Origin: Prinia subflava
Lineage: Eukaryota > Chordata > Aves > Passeriformes > Cisticolidae
Direction: 5' to 3'
NCBI RefSeq assembly: GCF_021018805.1
Contig: NC_086251.1
Span: forward strand, 47,624,767-47,688,766
Length of the DNA stretch: 64,000 nucleotides
Shown here: piece after piece, positions 12,530 to 23,581 of the stretch
Position numbering within the stretch: position 1 is the stretch's first letter
Layout: each line of letters starts with the position of its first letter
Program-made: the position numbers and the translations under genes
Notes under the pieces: model-generated
Seen by the model: the letters and a program-made list of their open reading frames with translations, nothing else
Database searches by the model: none
Told to the model about the DNA's origin: nothing

Positions 12530-12790
12530 TGTGTGATGCAGAGCAGCTGGATGCTGCCCAGCCATGTGTGACTGTGGGCAGTGGGGCTGCCCTGCCTGCC
12601 CGCGGTGCTGCCCACCAGGACAGGCAGCCCCGATGCCCTTGAGCAGGGGCGGCAGCTGCGAGGGGCAGAGGCACCGCGCTGTCAGGGCAGCTGCTCTTGG
12701 AGGGATCCTGTGAGGGACAGGGGCTGTGGGAGCCTCACAGCAGGGTGACAGCCCATCTAAGTGGGCACACTGAGCTGGAAACATAAAGAC
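12530..12790. other. GC-rich patch with a small CpG cluster
   Basis: In an AT-rich neighbourhood this segment is strongly G/C-rich. About 90 bases (12596-12685) hold roughly eight CpGs, including cccgcgg and caccgcgc. Open frames cross it on the minus strand (12408-12674 and 12524-12871), but they are Ala/Pro/Gly-rich and not recognisable as a protein. Possible explanations are a small CpG island of an unannotated transcript, an old LTR or a GC-rich tandem-derived patch. None can be chosen from sequence alone. Confidence 0.4.
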
Positions 12791-13645
12791 ATGGAGTGGC
12801 AATGGAAAAACAGTAAGAAGGGAGGAGCAGCGGGTGGGACTGTTACCATGCAAGCCAGCCACCTGCCTCACCCACTGCCTCAGCAGGGCAGTGGGGTGGG
12901 CTGACTGTGTCTGGTCTGTGACCCATGAGAAGCTGAGATTAGAAAGGAGGAGGAGAGCTGTTCGTGGAGGTGTTTATGCTTTCCCACCCACCCCCCAGCA
13001 CTCAGATGAGCAATCAGAAGTTGATGTTAACTGGCAATAAATTACAGTAGAAAAAAATACCCAAGTTCCCGGGGTGTTCTGTCTGTGAGAAGCTTGTGAC
13101 TGCCCACCCTGAGAGTGTCCCTTTGGGCCCACTGATCCGGTGAGTGGGTCCAGGCTGTGTAAATACCCAGTGGTGTCAGACACTAGTGCTTGATTAGCAG
13201 TGTTACAGACTCCATGAGACATCCCATTTGCTATGACTGCCTTTGAAAGCGTTTTGCCAGTGTATGATTTTTCACCAGATAAGTAAATTACATGGAAAGT
13301 GGAATTTCTTGGAACCAAAGTGCTGTTGGGTTAGTCGTGTTGCCTGCAATATGGTAGGCAGGCGTGAGCCAGCTAACGTCAAAGCAGCAGATAAACTTGT
13401 CGTTCAGGAACAGGCACTAATGAAGTGTGAGCTGCAACCATATGTGGAACAAACATCTTCATGGTGTCAGTCGTGACTTGCTTGTTGCTCTTGTTGAGCT
13501 GAGCACTGTGAGGCACTGTCTGCTCTGGAGGAGGCACATGGGGAGGGCCTGGCTGTGTAAGCTGTTACAACAAAGCTCTGGAAGTCAGGGGTTGTTGCTG
13601 AAGTTTTGGGCAACATGGGATTTCTGCTACTGTTTCAAGAGAAAG

Positions 13646-13662
13646 GTCTTTTTTTGTTTCAG
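13646..13662 (+). other. Strong splice-acceptor-like sequence
   Basis: The sequence gtctttttttgtttcag is a near-ideal polypyrimidine tract and acceptor AG. It is followed by about 120 bases that end at the AATAAA of 13785. That would make a short terminal exon (13663 to about 13810), either non-coding or with a few codons. It could belong to an alternative 3' end of the upstream gene or to a non-coding RNA. There is no support beyond the signals themselves. Confidence 0.25.
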
Positions 13663-13784
13663 CTGGTACTTACAGCCTCACACATGTGGAGTTGACTTGC
13701 ATTTTTGTGCCTCTAAATATTTATTACAGTGTGCCTTAACTGACTGTTTAGAGTTGTACTGCGTACCATGTTGTTAAATTTTGA

Positions 13785-13790
13785 AATAAA
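13785..13790 (+). terminator. Candidate poly(A) signal AATAAA (distal)
   Basis: The hexamer sits in an A/T-rich setting (ttttgaaataaatttat), followed by a G/T-containing stretch at 13806-13815. The preceding 100 bases look like the end of a 3' UTR. After this point the T excess becomes less consistent, which would suit a transcript end. Confidence 0.35.
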
Positions 13791-16515
13791 TTTATATGCA
13801 ATCACTTGTATGTTTCACAATACTGACATTTCTCTTTGGTATTGTTATACCCTTTGCAGCTGTGCCACTTCTAAATGTGTTGGACAAGGGCCTAATAGTT
13901 TCCTGGGGTGGTGGATGAGCGAATATGTAGGTTAATGTGGGTTAGGAGGTTTTAATCTGGCTGCTGGAAAGCCAGAGCCTGCCCCTGGGACACTGCAAGG
14001 TGAGATGGTGCTGGCTCTGACAGTGTCCCCAGAACAGAATTTCTTCTTTAACTTTTCTCAGATCAGAGGAGTCAGATCAGTTCTATCTGCTTGTTGAAGA
14101 AAAGGAAGACTCCCATCTGGTCAGGGAAAGAAAAGAGGGGCAAAACTCACTGTCAGTCTGTTGGCTTCTGCCTATGTTAGCATCTTGGCTAGGGGGAATG
14201 GAGCCAGCCTTTGTGGGCAAGGTAGTACAGAAATTTAGCTCATGTGATATGGTCACAAACTCACTGTTTTGGAATCATGTGCTTAGGCTTGAGGTGCTGT
14301 AAGTCTAGCAGAGTACTGCGTATTAATTGTGAACTACATGATGTGATGTATTGCTTCATGAGAATCTGCAAATTAATTTTCTCTTGCTGCAGCTGATGTT
14401 CTAAACGAGCCAGCTTGGGAGGCTGGATCCTCTGGCCAAATATTTACCCAGCTCTTTGGATGCATTTTTCCAGCATCTGCTGGGATTTATGTTCTGTACT
14501 AAAATCCTGACTTGGGTACCAGGTAACTACTTTTAAAACTTGTTTGCTGCAGTCATAAAAGGTAAAACCTAGTGATGGTCCACACTCTGAATTCTAAAGT
14601 GATCAGCTCTCAGTCACTGAGTGTGTCCCACCATGATGTTAAAGCTGAGTATGGTCAAGGTCTGAGTGAACGTCAGCCGTGATGTTAGCTACCTGGACAG
14701 GGACTGCAGGCATGTGGTGGGTTAGTGGTAGAATAAATGGGTTGTATTGGCAGAAAGGGCCTGCTTGCTGCTGCATTTTATATCAGCAGGACATGAAACA
14801 GATGTCAAATGGTTTAATCTAGCTCTCACAGTCTGGAGATGTGCATTTTTATCTTGGGATATAATCTTTTTCAAATTCCCAGGCCTTGAGTTTGTGGAAG
14901 CATAAAGGTGGCTTTGTGTGTCAGATGGGCCAAGAAACATAGCTTGAACTGAGAAAAGAATAGCATTTACTCTTTGGTAGGTTTTATCTACTTTGGTTTA
15001 TTTTCATTTTATTAAATGTGCACAGACATGCTGGCAGTTCCAGAGTTCCCTTTAGGATATATACAAAATTCATTTGGATAAAAATGGGAAGAAGTAAGAG
15101 TTAGTAGTAGATTTGCATGTGCACTTTACTTCATTGACTGACTTTCACTTAAATAAAACATGATAAGAAATGCTGTTATACAAGATATGATTTTTAAGTA
15201 CTGTTTTGATCTTTCCAGGATGTCAGGAGTTCAGGAATCTTCTGACCTATACCATTCTTATATTCACCTGACCTTGACTCAAGTGGTAAGTGAGGTAGAG
15301 GCACTCAGGCATTAGTGGTATGGGTATATGGAAAAACTGGAAACATGAGCCTTTTCTCCAGTAAATGTTTATTAGGACTCACATGATAGTAGTAATATCA
15401 CTTCAATTATGTGTTGATCTGTGGTATGTGAACCTTTTTTTCAGATGATCCTGAATTTTCTCCTCAAGTGTAGGAGGTACTTGCCAAGAGCAGAAGTCGT
15501 CAGCTGGCCAAACTTTGCTCAGTTTTGCAATCAGAAGCTTTAAGAATAGGATGGGGATAGACAGGCATTGATGCGAGAGCATTTCCTCAGTTACAAGCAA
15601 ACACTTGTCCTTTCAGCCCTAAGGGGATAAGGGGAATTGTTAAGGAAAAAGAAATCATGAAAAATTGAAAAACAAGGCCCCATGGTGTGCAGGGAGTGGA
15701 CTTAATTAGTTGCACTGGGAAATCATCAAGAAAAGTCCCTTCTTTTGATTTGACTCACTCCAGACTGTCTCTCTAAAGTTGTCATTTGCCTGTGTGTGTC
15801 GTAGATTAAATGGCATCTGTTTCATGTTGCTGTAGAAGTATGTCTAAACATAGGAAATAAAGGTTTTGGTTGATCACATTCTTTTCTTAGTAAAAGGTCT
15901 CCAGGGGATCATCCAATAAAGACTGGAAAATACTACTATTAGAAATAAACGCAGAGCCCTTGTAATCAAATAAAGCTCACATGTAATTATAAAACCCACA
16001 CAGAGATGGAACTAAAGCCAATTAGCAAATGCTATCATTTGCCTCTCTGGGATTTTTGCTTACCGTTTCCACTTTTTATTAATACCAGTGATGACTGTAG
16101 ATTTGATTTTCAGTAATGCTTTACTATTTTGCCTTAAGGAATAAGATGCTGGATGTTTTCATGTGCCTTTTGCAGGGACACAAGTTTTACAAATCCTGAT
16201 GTGGGTTGACCCATCAATTAAGCACCCACACAGCTGCTTGTTGAAACCTCCTGCAGTCGGCTGGGGGACACAACAGGAAGAATAAAAGCAAGAAATTGCC
16301 TGGGTCAAAAATGAAGGAAGGAGGGTAGAGGGAAAGTGCTGCTCTCACCATCTTTCATGATCAGACCTCTGTCCAGCCAGGCTCTGAGCAATGGCTGTGC
16401 TGTTCCATCCCCTACCCCAAGATTTTTATCTCTGAGCATGAAGATGCACAGTGTGGAATATCTCTTTGGCCGATTTGTGGCAGCTGTCCCGCCTCTGTTC
16501 CCTCCCACATCCTTG

Positions 16516-16525
16516 CCCCCCCCCC
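16516..16525. repeat. C10 homopolymer
   Basis: Ten consecutive C on plus lie inside a locally pyrimidine-rich stretch (16490-16525). This is a likely length-variable site and sequencing-error hotspot. Confidence 0.9.
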
Positions 16526-17463
16526 ACAGTGACAAACAAGAAAGCTTTGATGTTGTGCAAGCACTGTTCAGCAGTAGCCTGAACCACTGGGGTGTTGAAT
16601 AACGCTGTTCTAGTCGCCAGCTCAGGACACAGCAGGCATGGTCCCCTGTGAAGAAAGTGAACTCTGTTTCAGCCAGAGGCTGTATACCACGTTTGGATAC
16701 AGCCTTTCAAAATGAAGAAGTCCTTTCTTAGTGAGATGAATGAGGTGTTGCAGGTCTGATGACCGATGAGGATATTTCTGGCTATCTGAAGCAAGGTAAA
16801 ATAAGGACAAGTCTGGAAATGTGTGAAGTACCAAAATAAGAATCAAAGTTATGTAAAGCTTTACCTAAACTTAGGTTAAAAGTTTCACTGATTTTTTTTG
16901 TCTGCCTCAAATGCTTAACAATTTTGTGGAAATATCTTACAGATGGATTTTAGTAAAGTATCATGACAATTAATAGACCTTCTGATCCATTTCCAAGAAT
17001 AAACTCCAAAGAGCTATCATATGAGCACTGAGAAGAGGGAAGAACTCTTTCTCTATTGCTTAAAAATTAGAGCTGAGTGGGAGAAAAAAGGAAAAAAAAG
17101 AGGTGAGAGAGAAGGAAAAAACTTTCTGATTAAATCTTACTTAACTTTCTGAAGGCACGACAAAGTATCTAATCAAATAGCAGAACAGAAAATCAGATTG
17201 ACCGAGGGATCTAATATGAATTTTCATCCAAAGGTGGCACTAGCCTTTTGCTGTTGGAGTTTTTGTTGTGAGCTGGGAAATGCAGATACCAAGAAGCCCT
17301 CAACTAATCCAACGCTTACCATTAATCCCAAACAAACCATCATTAGTATCTAGATTTATCCTGCTTAGTCTTTGCTGGATAGTGAATTATGTAACCTTTG
17401 TTTTATTAACATTTAATGGAAGCTTATTATCAGGTAGGGTACCTCCTGAATAAAAAGGAAGGC

Positions 17464-17478
17464 AAAAAAAAAAAAAAA
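17464..17478. repeat. A15 homopolymer
   Basis: Fifteen consecutive A follow ggaaggc. No recognisable retro-element body lies upstream, so it is not clearly a retrotransposon tail. Confidence 0.9.
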
Positions 17479-18340
17479 GTAAATTTTCTGCTCTCTGTTA
17501 TTTGTCTTTTGTTTGAGGGATTTTTCAGGATTTCTTTAAGAGATGAGTGGATACTTCATGATAAATCCATAAATAAACTCACTTGAAACTCACCGAGTAG
17601 ATTGCTTGGCAAAAAACAGCTCTTAGAAAAGTTACAGAGTCCTTTTCTACTTAACTAGCAGATAATGTTGATAACATAATTTAGAAGAGGACTAAAAAAA
17701 CTAATCTTTTCGGTGTGAAAGAATTTGATGTGATGTTCAGGTGCAAAACTAGATCCTTTAAAGTCTTTTCAACAAATGTCTATTCTTGTGTCCTCATACA
17801 TTGTTGCAGACTGGTTTTAGTAGGTGTGGTATGAACATGACAGAATTTCCACAGTCACGAAGCTCATAGTGCTCAAGATCTTGGCCTGCTTAGGGGGAGG
17901 AGTTGGTGCTGGAGTTGTAAACAAAAGCCACTAGGTGATCACTGCAGGGAGGGGGAAAGATTTTGAGGTTAAAAAGTAAGAAGTTATCCAGTGCCATAGG
18001 ATTTCAGGGTTTTTCCATGCTCATAAAGCAGTATTGCAGTGGCTGCTAAGCAAGTAGTTGTGGAGCAGTTATCAGAGTTGCATCAGACTAATGCTGATGT
18101 AAAAGGAGAGAAAAGTTTTGTAATTCATGATGTAAATGTTTATGCTGAGCAGCAGACCTGCAGCAGACACTCTGTGATTTGAGCACATCAAATGTGTGAT
18201 GAGAGAATATGTTTAATTCTATTTACCAAATGTTTGTTTTCAATTTCTCTCATTTTTCCCAAATGATAATGGTTCATTATCAAATTGTCAACATTCTCTC
18301 AGTATTGATAAGACTCCAGGGATGGGAGACATCCCAGCAG

Positions 18341-18378
18341 CCAGTCTGAGGCATGAAATATTTCATGCCCAGTCTGAG
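18341..18378. repeat. Perfect 20-bp palindrome flanked by 10-bp direct repeats
   Basis: The sequence ggcatgaaatatttcatgcc (18350-18369) equals its own reverse complement over 20 bases. It is overlapped and flanked by two exact copies of ccagtctgag (18341-18350 and 18369-18378). The arrangement could extrude as a cruciform, or could mark a duplicated target site around a tiny insertion. No transposon family is recognised. Confidence 0.9.
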
Positions 18379-18763
18379 ATAGAAGCAGTAATAGAGGCTC
18401 TGCTATGGCAAGTGTTGTAGCGTGCTCTCACCAAAGCTGGACAGTCCTGACTTCTGCACAAGTGAGGAAGCTCACTGAAGATCTCGAGTGCATTTTCAGC
18501 TGAGTCTTTGTGTCCTTCTGAGCTTACACAGCAGTTCAGCTCCTGCAAAAGGCTGAGGATTTTAATTGTTGGAACAAACTCCAGAAAGATGTTTTGCTGT
18601 GCATGGGTGGTGTTGCCTCAAAGTTGTGCCTGCACTTGATTGCCACATCTGAGATGATCACTTGACACACTTTGATAATGATTAAATGCCTTTCCAGAAG
18701 TGAGAGACTAATCAAAAGGAAATTTATTTTTTAAAGCTCTTCTTGAGAAGATTTCTGTTTAGC
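18379..18763. other. Unique non-coding DNA, nothing seen
   Basis: This is ordinary complex sequence with frequent stops in all frames. No repeat or exon is recognised. Confidence 0.4.
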
Positions 18764-18842
18764 TTTTTTGTTTTGTTTTGTTTTGGTGGTGTTTGTTTGT
18801 GGTTTTTTGGTTGTTGGTGGGCTTTTTTTAAATAAAAAAAGC
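18764..18842. repeat. Pure G/T tract followed by a 9-bp A/T hairpin
   Basis: Bases 18764-18821 contain only G and T on plus (58 nt), built from TTTTG and GTTT units. Directly after comes gcttttttt-aaat-aaaaaaagc (18821-18842), a 9-bp perfect stem with a 4-base loop. As RNA the first part would be a U/G-rich tract. Low-complexity expansion is the plain explanation. Confidence 0.85.
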
Positions 18843-21800
18843 TAGTTGTTCCACTCACATAGTAAATGGATGACATCTTTACTGTTGATGAAAGAGCACT
18901 ACAACTGTAGATTATAATTCTCAGTATTGAGTGAAATTTAAAGCCTATGTCTTGTAGGAAAACTTACTCTGAGAATAGTATAAAATTAGAGGAACTTCCA
19001 TGTAATTTTGAAGGCAGTGTTTGATGTAAATAGAAGTAAAAATGTTCTGAGGACTATGCAACTACCTTTTTGTTTTGCTACTGCAAAAAAAAATCTCTGA
19101 TATTTGAATGATCCAAAAGTGACTCAAGACATTTTCAAAATTTGCTAGAAAGAAAGCAACTCTTTTATTCGATTGATATATTTTGAAAATACAAATATTT
19201 TCATAAATACTTTTTTTTTCTAATAAGAGATTCTGGTTTTGCCAAGAAATTTTATCTCTCGTGTTATTAGACCATCATAGCTACTGCAGTGATTTATACT
19301 CATGAGAAAAACCTTGAATCATACAGAATTCTAATGAAGGTGTTTTGATGTATCTTCAGAAAGTATGAGTTTAATGTGCCTATTGCAAAAAACAAGTATA
19401 CTAGGATAATAAAATCACAGAATTACTGGGAAAAATGCCAGCAATCTCATAAACTCACTAACACAGCATTACATGAACTTTCCTGTGGCTGTTGTTATCT
19501 GCTCATATCTGAGCACTGGATATTCTTTTTGATTATTTTGAAAAGTTCTGAACTAAAAAATGAAATTAGTTATTTTCCAGATATTTCCAGGAATTGAATG
19601 TGTTTGATTTCAGCAAACATGTAGGAAACCTAGAAAATTGTGGATTTTGCACACAGGATGATGGAAAAAAATCCTGTTTTTACTGCTAATTCTCAAATTA
19701 AATGAATCAAATTTTTTTGCAAATAATTAATTTGACTTGACCATAATATTCAGTAAAACTCATAATGACAATTTCCTATCTCTTGAATGACAGGATTTGT
19801 ATTAGTTCATCTGAGTGAACAGATCTTTAGCTCTTTAAAATACTGTTTTAATAATGCATGTATTCCACCACCTTGCAATCTGTATGCTTGGATTTCCCAG
19901 CACATGCTGGTTTGTGTTGCTGTTAAATAATATTAGGAGAGAAGCAGAAACATCAGTTAGAGGAAAGCATCAGGGACCAAGGTTTGAGAATCAAGATCCT
20001 GCAAGGATCTTTATTGCCTTGTGTAGATATCAGCTATATTCTTCTTTCCTCTTTATCAACTGGGAAATAAAAATATGTCTGGCTTAAAGGAAAGGTTAAG
20101 CAATAATTTATTCAGCTGATAAACATCCACATTGTGACACTTATACTAACAGAGTGTGCTTTGCTTGGCAGCTGGAGGGATGATAAAAGCCCATCATCTC
20201 TTGGAAATGAAATGACACAGGAGGTACGAAGCAAAGCATTAGCAGTGAAGGTAATTAACAACTGAGTGCAACAGCAGCTGACAGGGTGTTTTCCCCACTG
20301 GGTAGAATTTCAGTTTGAAGATGAGTCTTATGAAGCCTTGCTCCAACTCAAAGTTGTGAGCCTTAATAAGTAGTGGATTCAGAGAGCTGGACCAACCATG
20401 TGAAATCCTCTGTTCTGAGTATGTGTACATAAGATGTTGGTGGGTATCTGATCATCCCTTAGGGGGATCTGTGAACATGACATCTGATGCCTAATGCTTG
20501 TAATGTATTCCAGGAGCCTTGGCTAAGAGACACAAATAATCTTTCATTGTGATTATTTAATCTACTTTATATCGTACTAGATAAACTAATCATCTTGAAT
20601 TGATTGCATGTAAATTATCTAAAAAATGAAAGCACAGGATAAACTTTGCTTCTTGCATGTAATTATCTGATATACATGGATAAAGGGGTGAATTCTAAAG
20701 AACATGGACAGCCTTAAACCCTTGCATTAGAATGAGGGTGGACTTCTGATCATTCAGAAGGATATGAAAGCACCAAGTACTTGCTGATTCTGGAGATTTT
20801 AATACTGAGAAATCACCAAGGATGTTAGCAGAGTCAAGTTCTCAAATATAACAATTGCATTCAGAGAACTTGAATCCAGCTGGTACGCGAGGTTGTTTCC
20901 AGCAGGTGGAGTTGGTGCCAGCAGCATGCTGAGATGGGAGCGTGTTTGGAGTGGCTGGCAGCACGAGCTACTCGTGGGTAAAAACAGGGTTGTCTCATGC
21001 CAAACCTTACAGAGGTCTCTGTGTGCCAATGTTCTGACGTCCAAAAAAATGTGGGGATTCCTTTGATTTTAAACAATCCAACAAGCTGCCAGAAGAAGTG
21101 CTAACATATGTGGTTTATTCCTGCTCTCCCCACCTCTCTTCTTTACTATAGGAATTACTGTAATGGAGAGAGATTTCAGAATCTTCCTTCAGTGGGTTTG
21201 ACCCCCAAATGAAACTTTAGTGGCAAAACAGCTGCTGTATGGTCTTCCAGTCAGAGGTTCAGCAAAGAAATCCATTCTCTTGTAAATCATATAGATAAAT
21301 CTTTTTACAGATGTTGAGTTTCTGTAAGGGTCATCTCTGTTATGTTTTTAGGGACTTGTGCTATATTCTGTTACTTTCTTTCCTAAGCACCAGGTATTCC
21401 CTGCTCCAGATTTGACAAGGTGGCAAAATGCTGCAACAGAAGAGAATCCTAAAATAAAATATTTGGGCAAAGCAGAGATCAGTGGCTTTCTGCCTAGCAC
21501 CAGTTATGCTGAGACTGTGCCAGGCAGTGGGGAAAAGGTGAGTGTGCAGCCCAGTGCAGCTGCCAGCAGCGGGGGGACTCTGTTAGAGATCTGTACTGAG
21601 CAACAAATGCACGTGAAGTAGCAGGTGGTTATCTGAGCTAAGTTAAGAAAGATGTGCCTAGGCACATTAAATCCAGCTCGAATAATCTTCATCAGTGAGG
21701 ACAGCAGATTTATGTTCCTATGAACAGGCTGTGTCTGAAATAGCAGACACGGCTCCCAGAAGGGATTTTCACAGGCTTTGGCAGGCAGTCTCCAGAGGGA

Positions 21801-23546
21801 TTTTCACTGGGTGGGTGTTCCCAGAACAGATCGTGCGCATTATTTTAAGGGAAAGTTAAGAAATGAAAGCATTTCCCCTCTACTGGAACACTTGACCAAG
21901 TCTGAAATCCTTCCTAGCCGGGTTCCTGCTCCGCTTGTGTTAGGTGTCCAGGATCTGTGCTGTACCTGTATGCCTGTGTATAGGCCCTGTAAAGCTGAAC
22001 TGAGGGAACTGAATGATGCTGGAGGAAGGGCAGCTTGCTTTGCTCCCTGAGCCACAAATTAGGTGTGCTACCATAACCACACCCCCCAGCTCTGTCCAGT
22101 GAGAGCACTGAACATGACTGTTGTAAATCCACCAGCACAGGGAGTCTTGTGGCTGAGCAGAAGGGAATCAATCTAGCAGCAGCACCAAGCACAGAAGCAG
22201 GGCAGAGGGAGGACATCTTTCCAAAGGTCACAGCCTCCCTCCTCTGCCCTAAACTCATGGGGAAACTCTCTCTGCCAGTAGCTTCTTCCCATGGCTCATG
22301 CAAACCAGTTGCTGTGCTGACTAATGAGGAAGCAGCTCCTAGAGGGTTTATTGAGTGTGCTCCTCACCAGTCTGTGTGCTTCTATCATATCTGTCTGCCT
22401 TCAGGCCAGCTGGGTTCTGCATCTTTACTGTGCAAAATAGGATCTTGCCCTGGGAAGTTGATGTGATTGATCTGGCAGGTGATTTTCGGGATCAGTTCCA
22501 ATAATACCAGGTAGGTGAGGCAGGACAGATTGTGAGAAGCCACACAGTCCCATGTATGTGGGAATTACAGTGGTTTTTTTCTCCAAGACCTGAGGAAAAT
22601 TGTGAAAAACTCCTTCAGCCTAAATGTGGCTGCTTTTTAATCCACTCTTTCTTATCTACACACTAATAACAAACAATCCCTAAAACAATTCCTGTGCCTG
22701 GTGTCCTGGAAGTGCAGTGGCTGGTACATGCAGCACTGGTGACTCCTACTTCAGCACTGCCCCATGGGACAATATCCAGGAAGGATGTGCCAGCTCAGAG
22801 TGGTACAATACTCCATTTTGCTATAGTTTCTGAAAATCTGATTAGTTTAAAGTAGAAGTAAAAAAGTTTTTTTGGTTTGTTTCTATAACGACTTGCTGTG
22901 CCATCTGCTGCTTTTTATTCTTGGGTGCCACTCAGCTAGCCAGCAGCTCAGGTGCCTGCTTTTGCAGTAGCAGTGGGACCTGCAGCTAAACATCAGTGGT
23001 CCTGTGCCATGGAGCAGCATTGGCAGGATCCCCTTGCTTCCAGGGAAAGGGGACCAGCTTTCTCTGTGCTACAAGATCCATATCTGTGTCATTTTACTGA
23101 ACTGTACTTTGAAGATCTGGCACATACATTCATGCTTAAAATTATAGTGAAGGTACCCTGCTGATGTCAATCATCTTGAGTCCCATGGAATCAGTGAAAG
23201 CTGTTTTATTCTGACTGGCAAAAAGGTGCATTAGAGTTTAAGATGCTGATAGCCACAGCCACAGACATTTTACATCCTCAGTGATCAGTGGAAGTGAGAT
23301 GAGAGGCCTTGTCTCATCCTTGCACCCGTTTAATGTAAATATAGTGCCTCTGGTTGTGGTAGGATCACCCAGGTTTGTGTGTGAGAGTGGACAGGGGGAC
23401 TTACGCTCTGTCCCACATCACTCAGTGACATTTGTACCCAGATCAGAAACTGGGAAAGCAATGGCAGAACATTCATGGCACCACACTGCCATGAATTTGT
23501 GTGGTTTCTCACAGTAGTTTTGCAGCCTGGTCATTTCAGGGGGTAG
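18843..23546. other. Gene-free intergenic or intronic DNA
   Basis: No exon, RNA gene or transposon is recognised. A small imperfect stem (tgaaaata-caaa-tattttca) lies upstream at 19184-19203. Around 21757-21810 a motif of about 15 bases (agaagggattttcac, then agagggattttcac) occurs twice. A stretch that is moderately G/C-rich, about 21500-22500, contains open frames of 90-129 codons on both strands, which look like shadows of base composition. Confidence 0.4.
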
Positions 23547-23581
23547 TTATTTTATTATTATTATTGCTATTGCTATTATTT
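23547..23581. repeat. (ATT)n / (TATTGC)n simple repeat
   Basis: A short run of TTA/ATT units changes into two copies of ttgcta before returning to tta. It is a microsatellite of about 35 bases. Confidence 0.85.

Larger units (their letters stand above)
6928..13790 (+). other. Probable 3' UTR and/or downstream flank of the gene ending at 6927
   Basis: This stretch carries no recognisable transposon and no coding exon. It keeps the T excess on plus seen upstream: 7201-7260 has 33 T against 12 A. Three canonical AATAAA hexamers sit in plausible settings at 7807, 9310 and 13785. If the most distal site is used, the 3' UTR would be about 6.9 kb; with the 9310 site it would be about 2.4 kb. Absence of CR1 and persistence of strand bias are compatible with a long UTR but do not prove it. 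The stretch also holds a GC-rich patch (12530-12790), which is odd for a UTR. Confidence 0.35.
13791..18340. other. Gene-free DNA, possibly with a conserved non-coding element
   Basis: I find no exon, RNA gene or transposon here. 15940-16145 is AT-rich and complex rather than repetitive, with homeodomain-type cores (gtaattat, caattag), and has the texture of vertebrate conserved non-coding elements. This cannot be shown without an alignment. Two homopolymer runs, at 16516 and 17464, are listed separately. Confidence 0.35.

Noticed and set aside
19411..19427. CR1-like 3' end (aaaatcacagaattact)
   Set aside because: Seventeen bases match the start of the CR1 at 2018, but the following sequence does not continue as CR1; too short to call.
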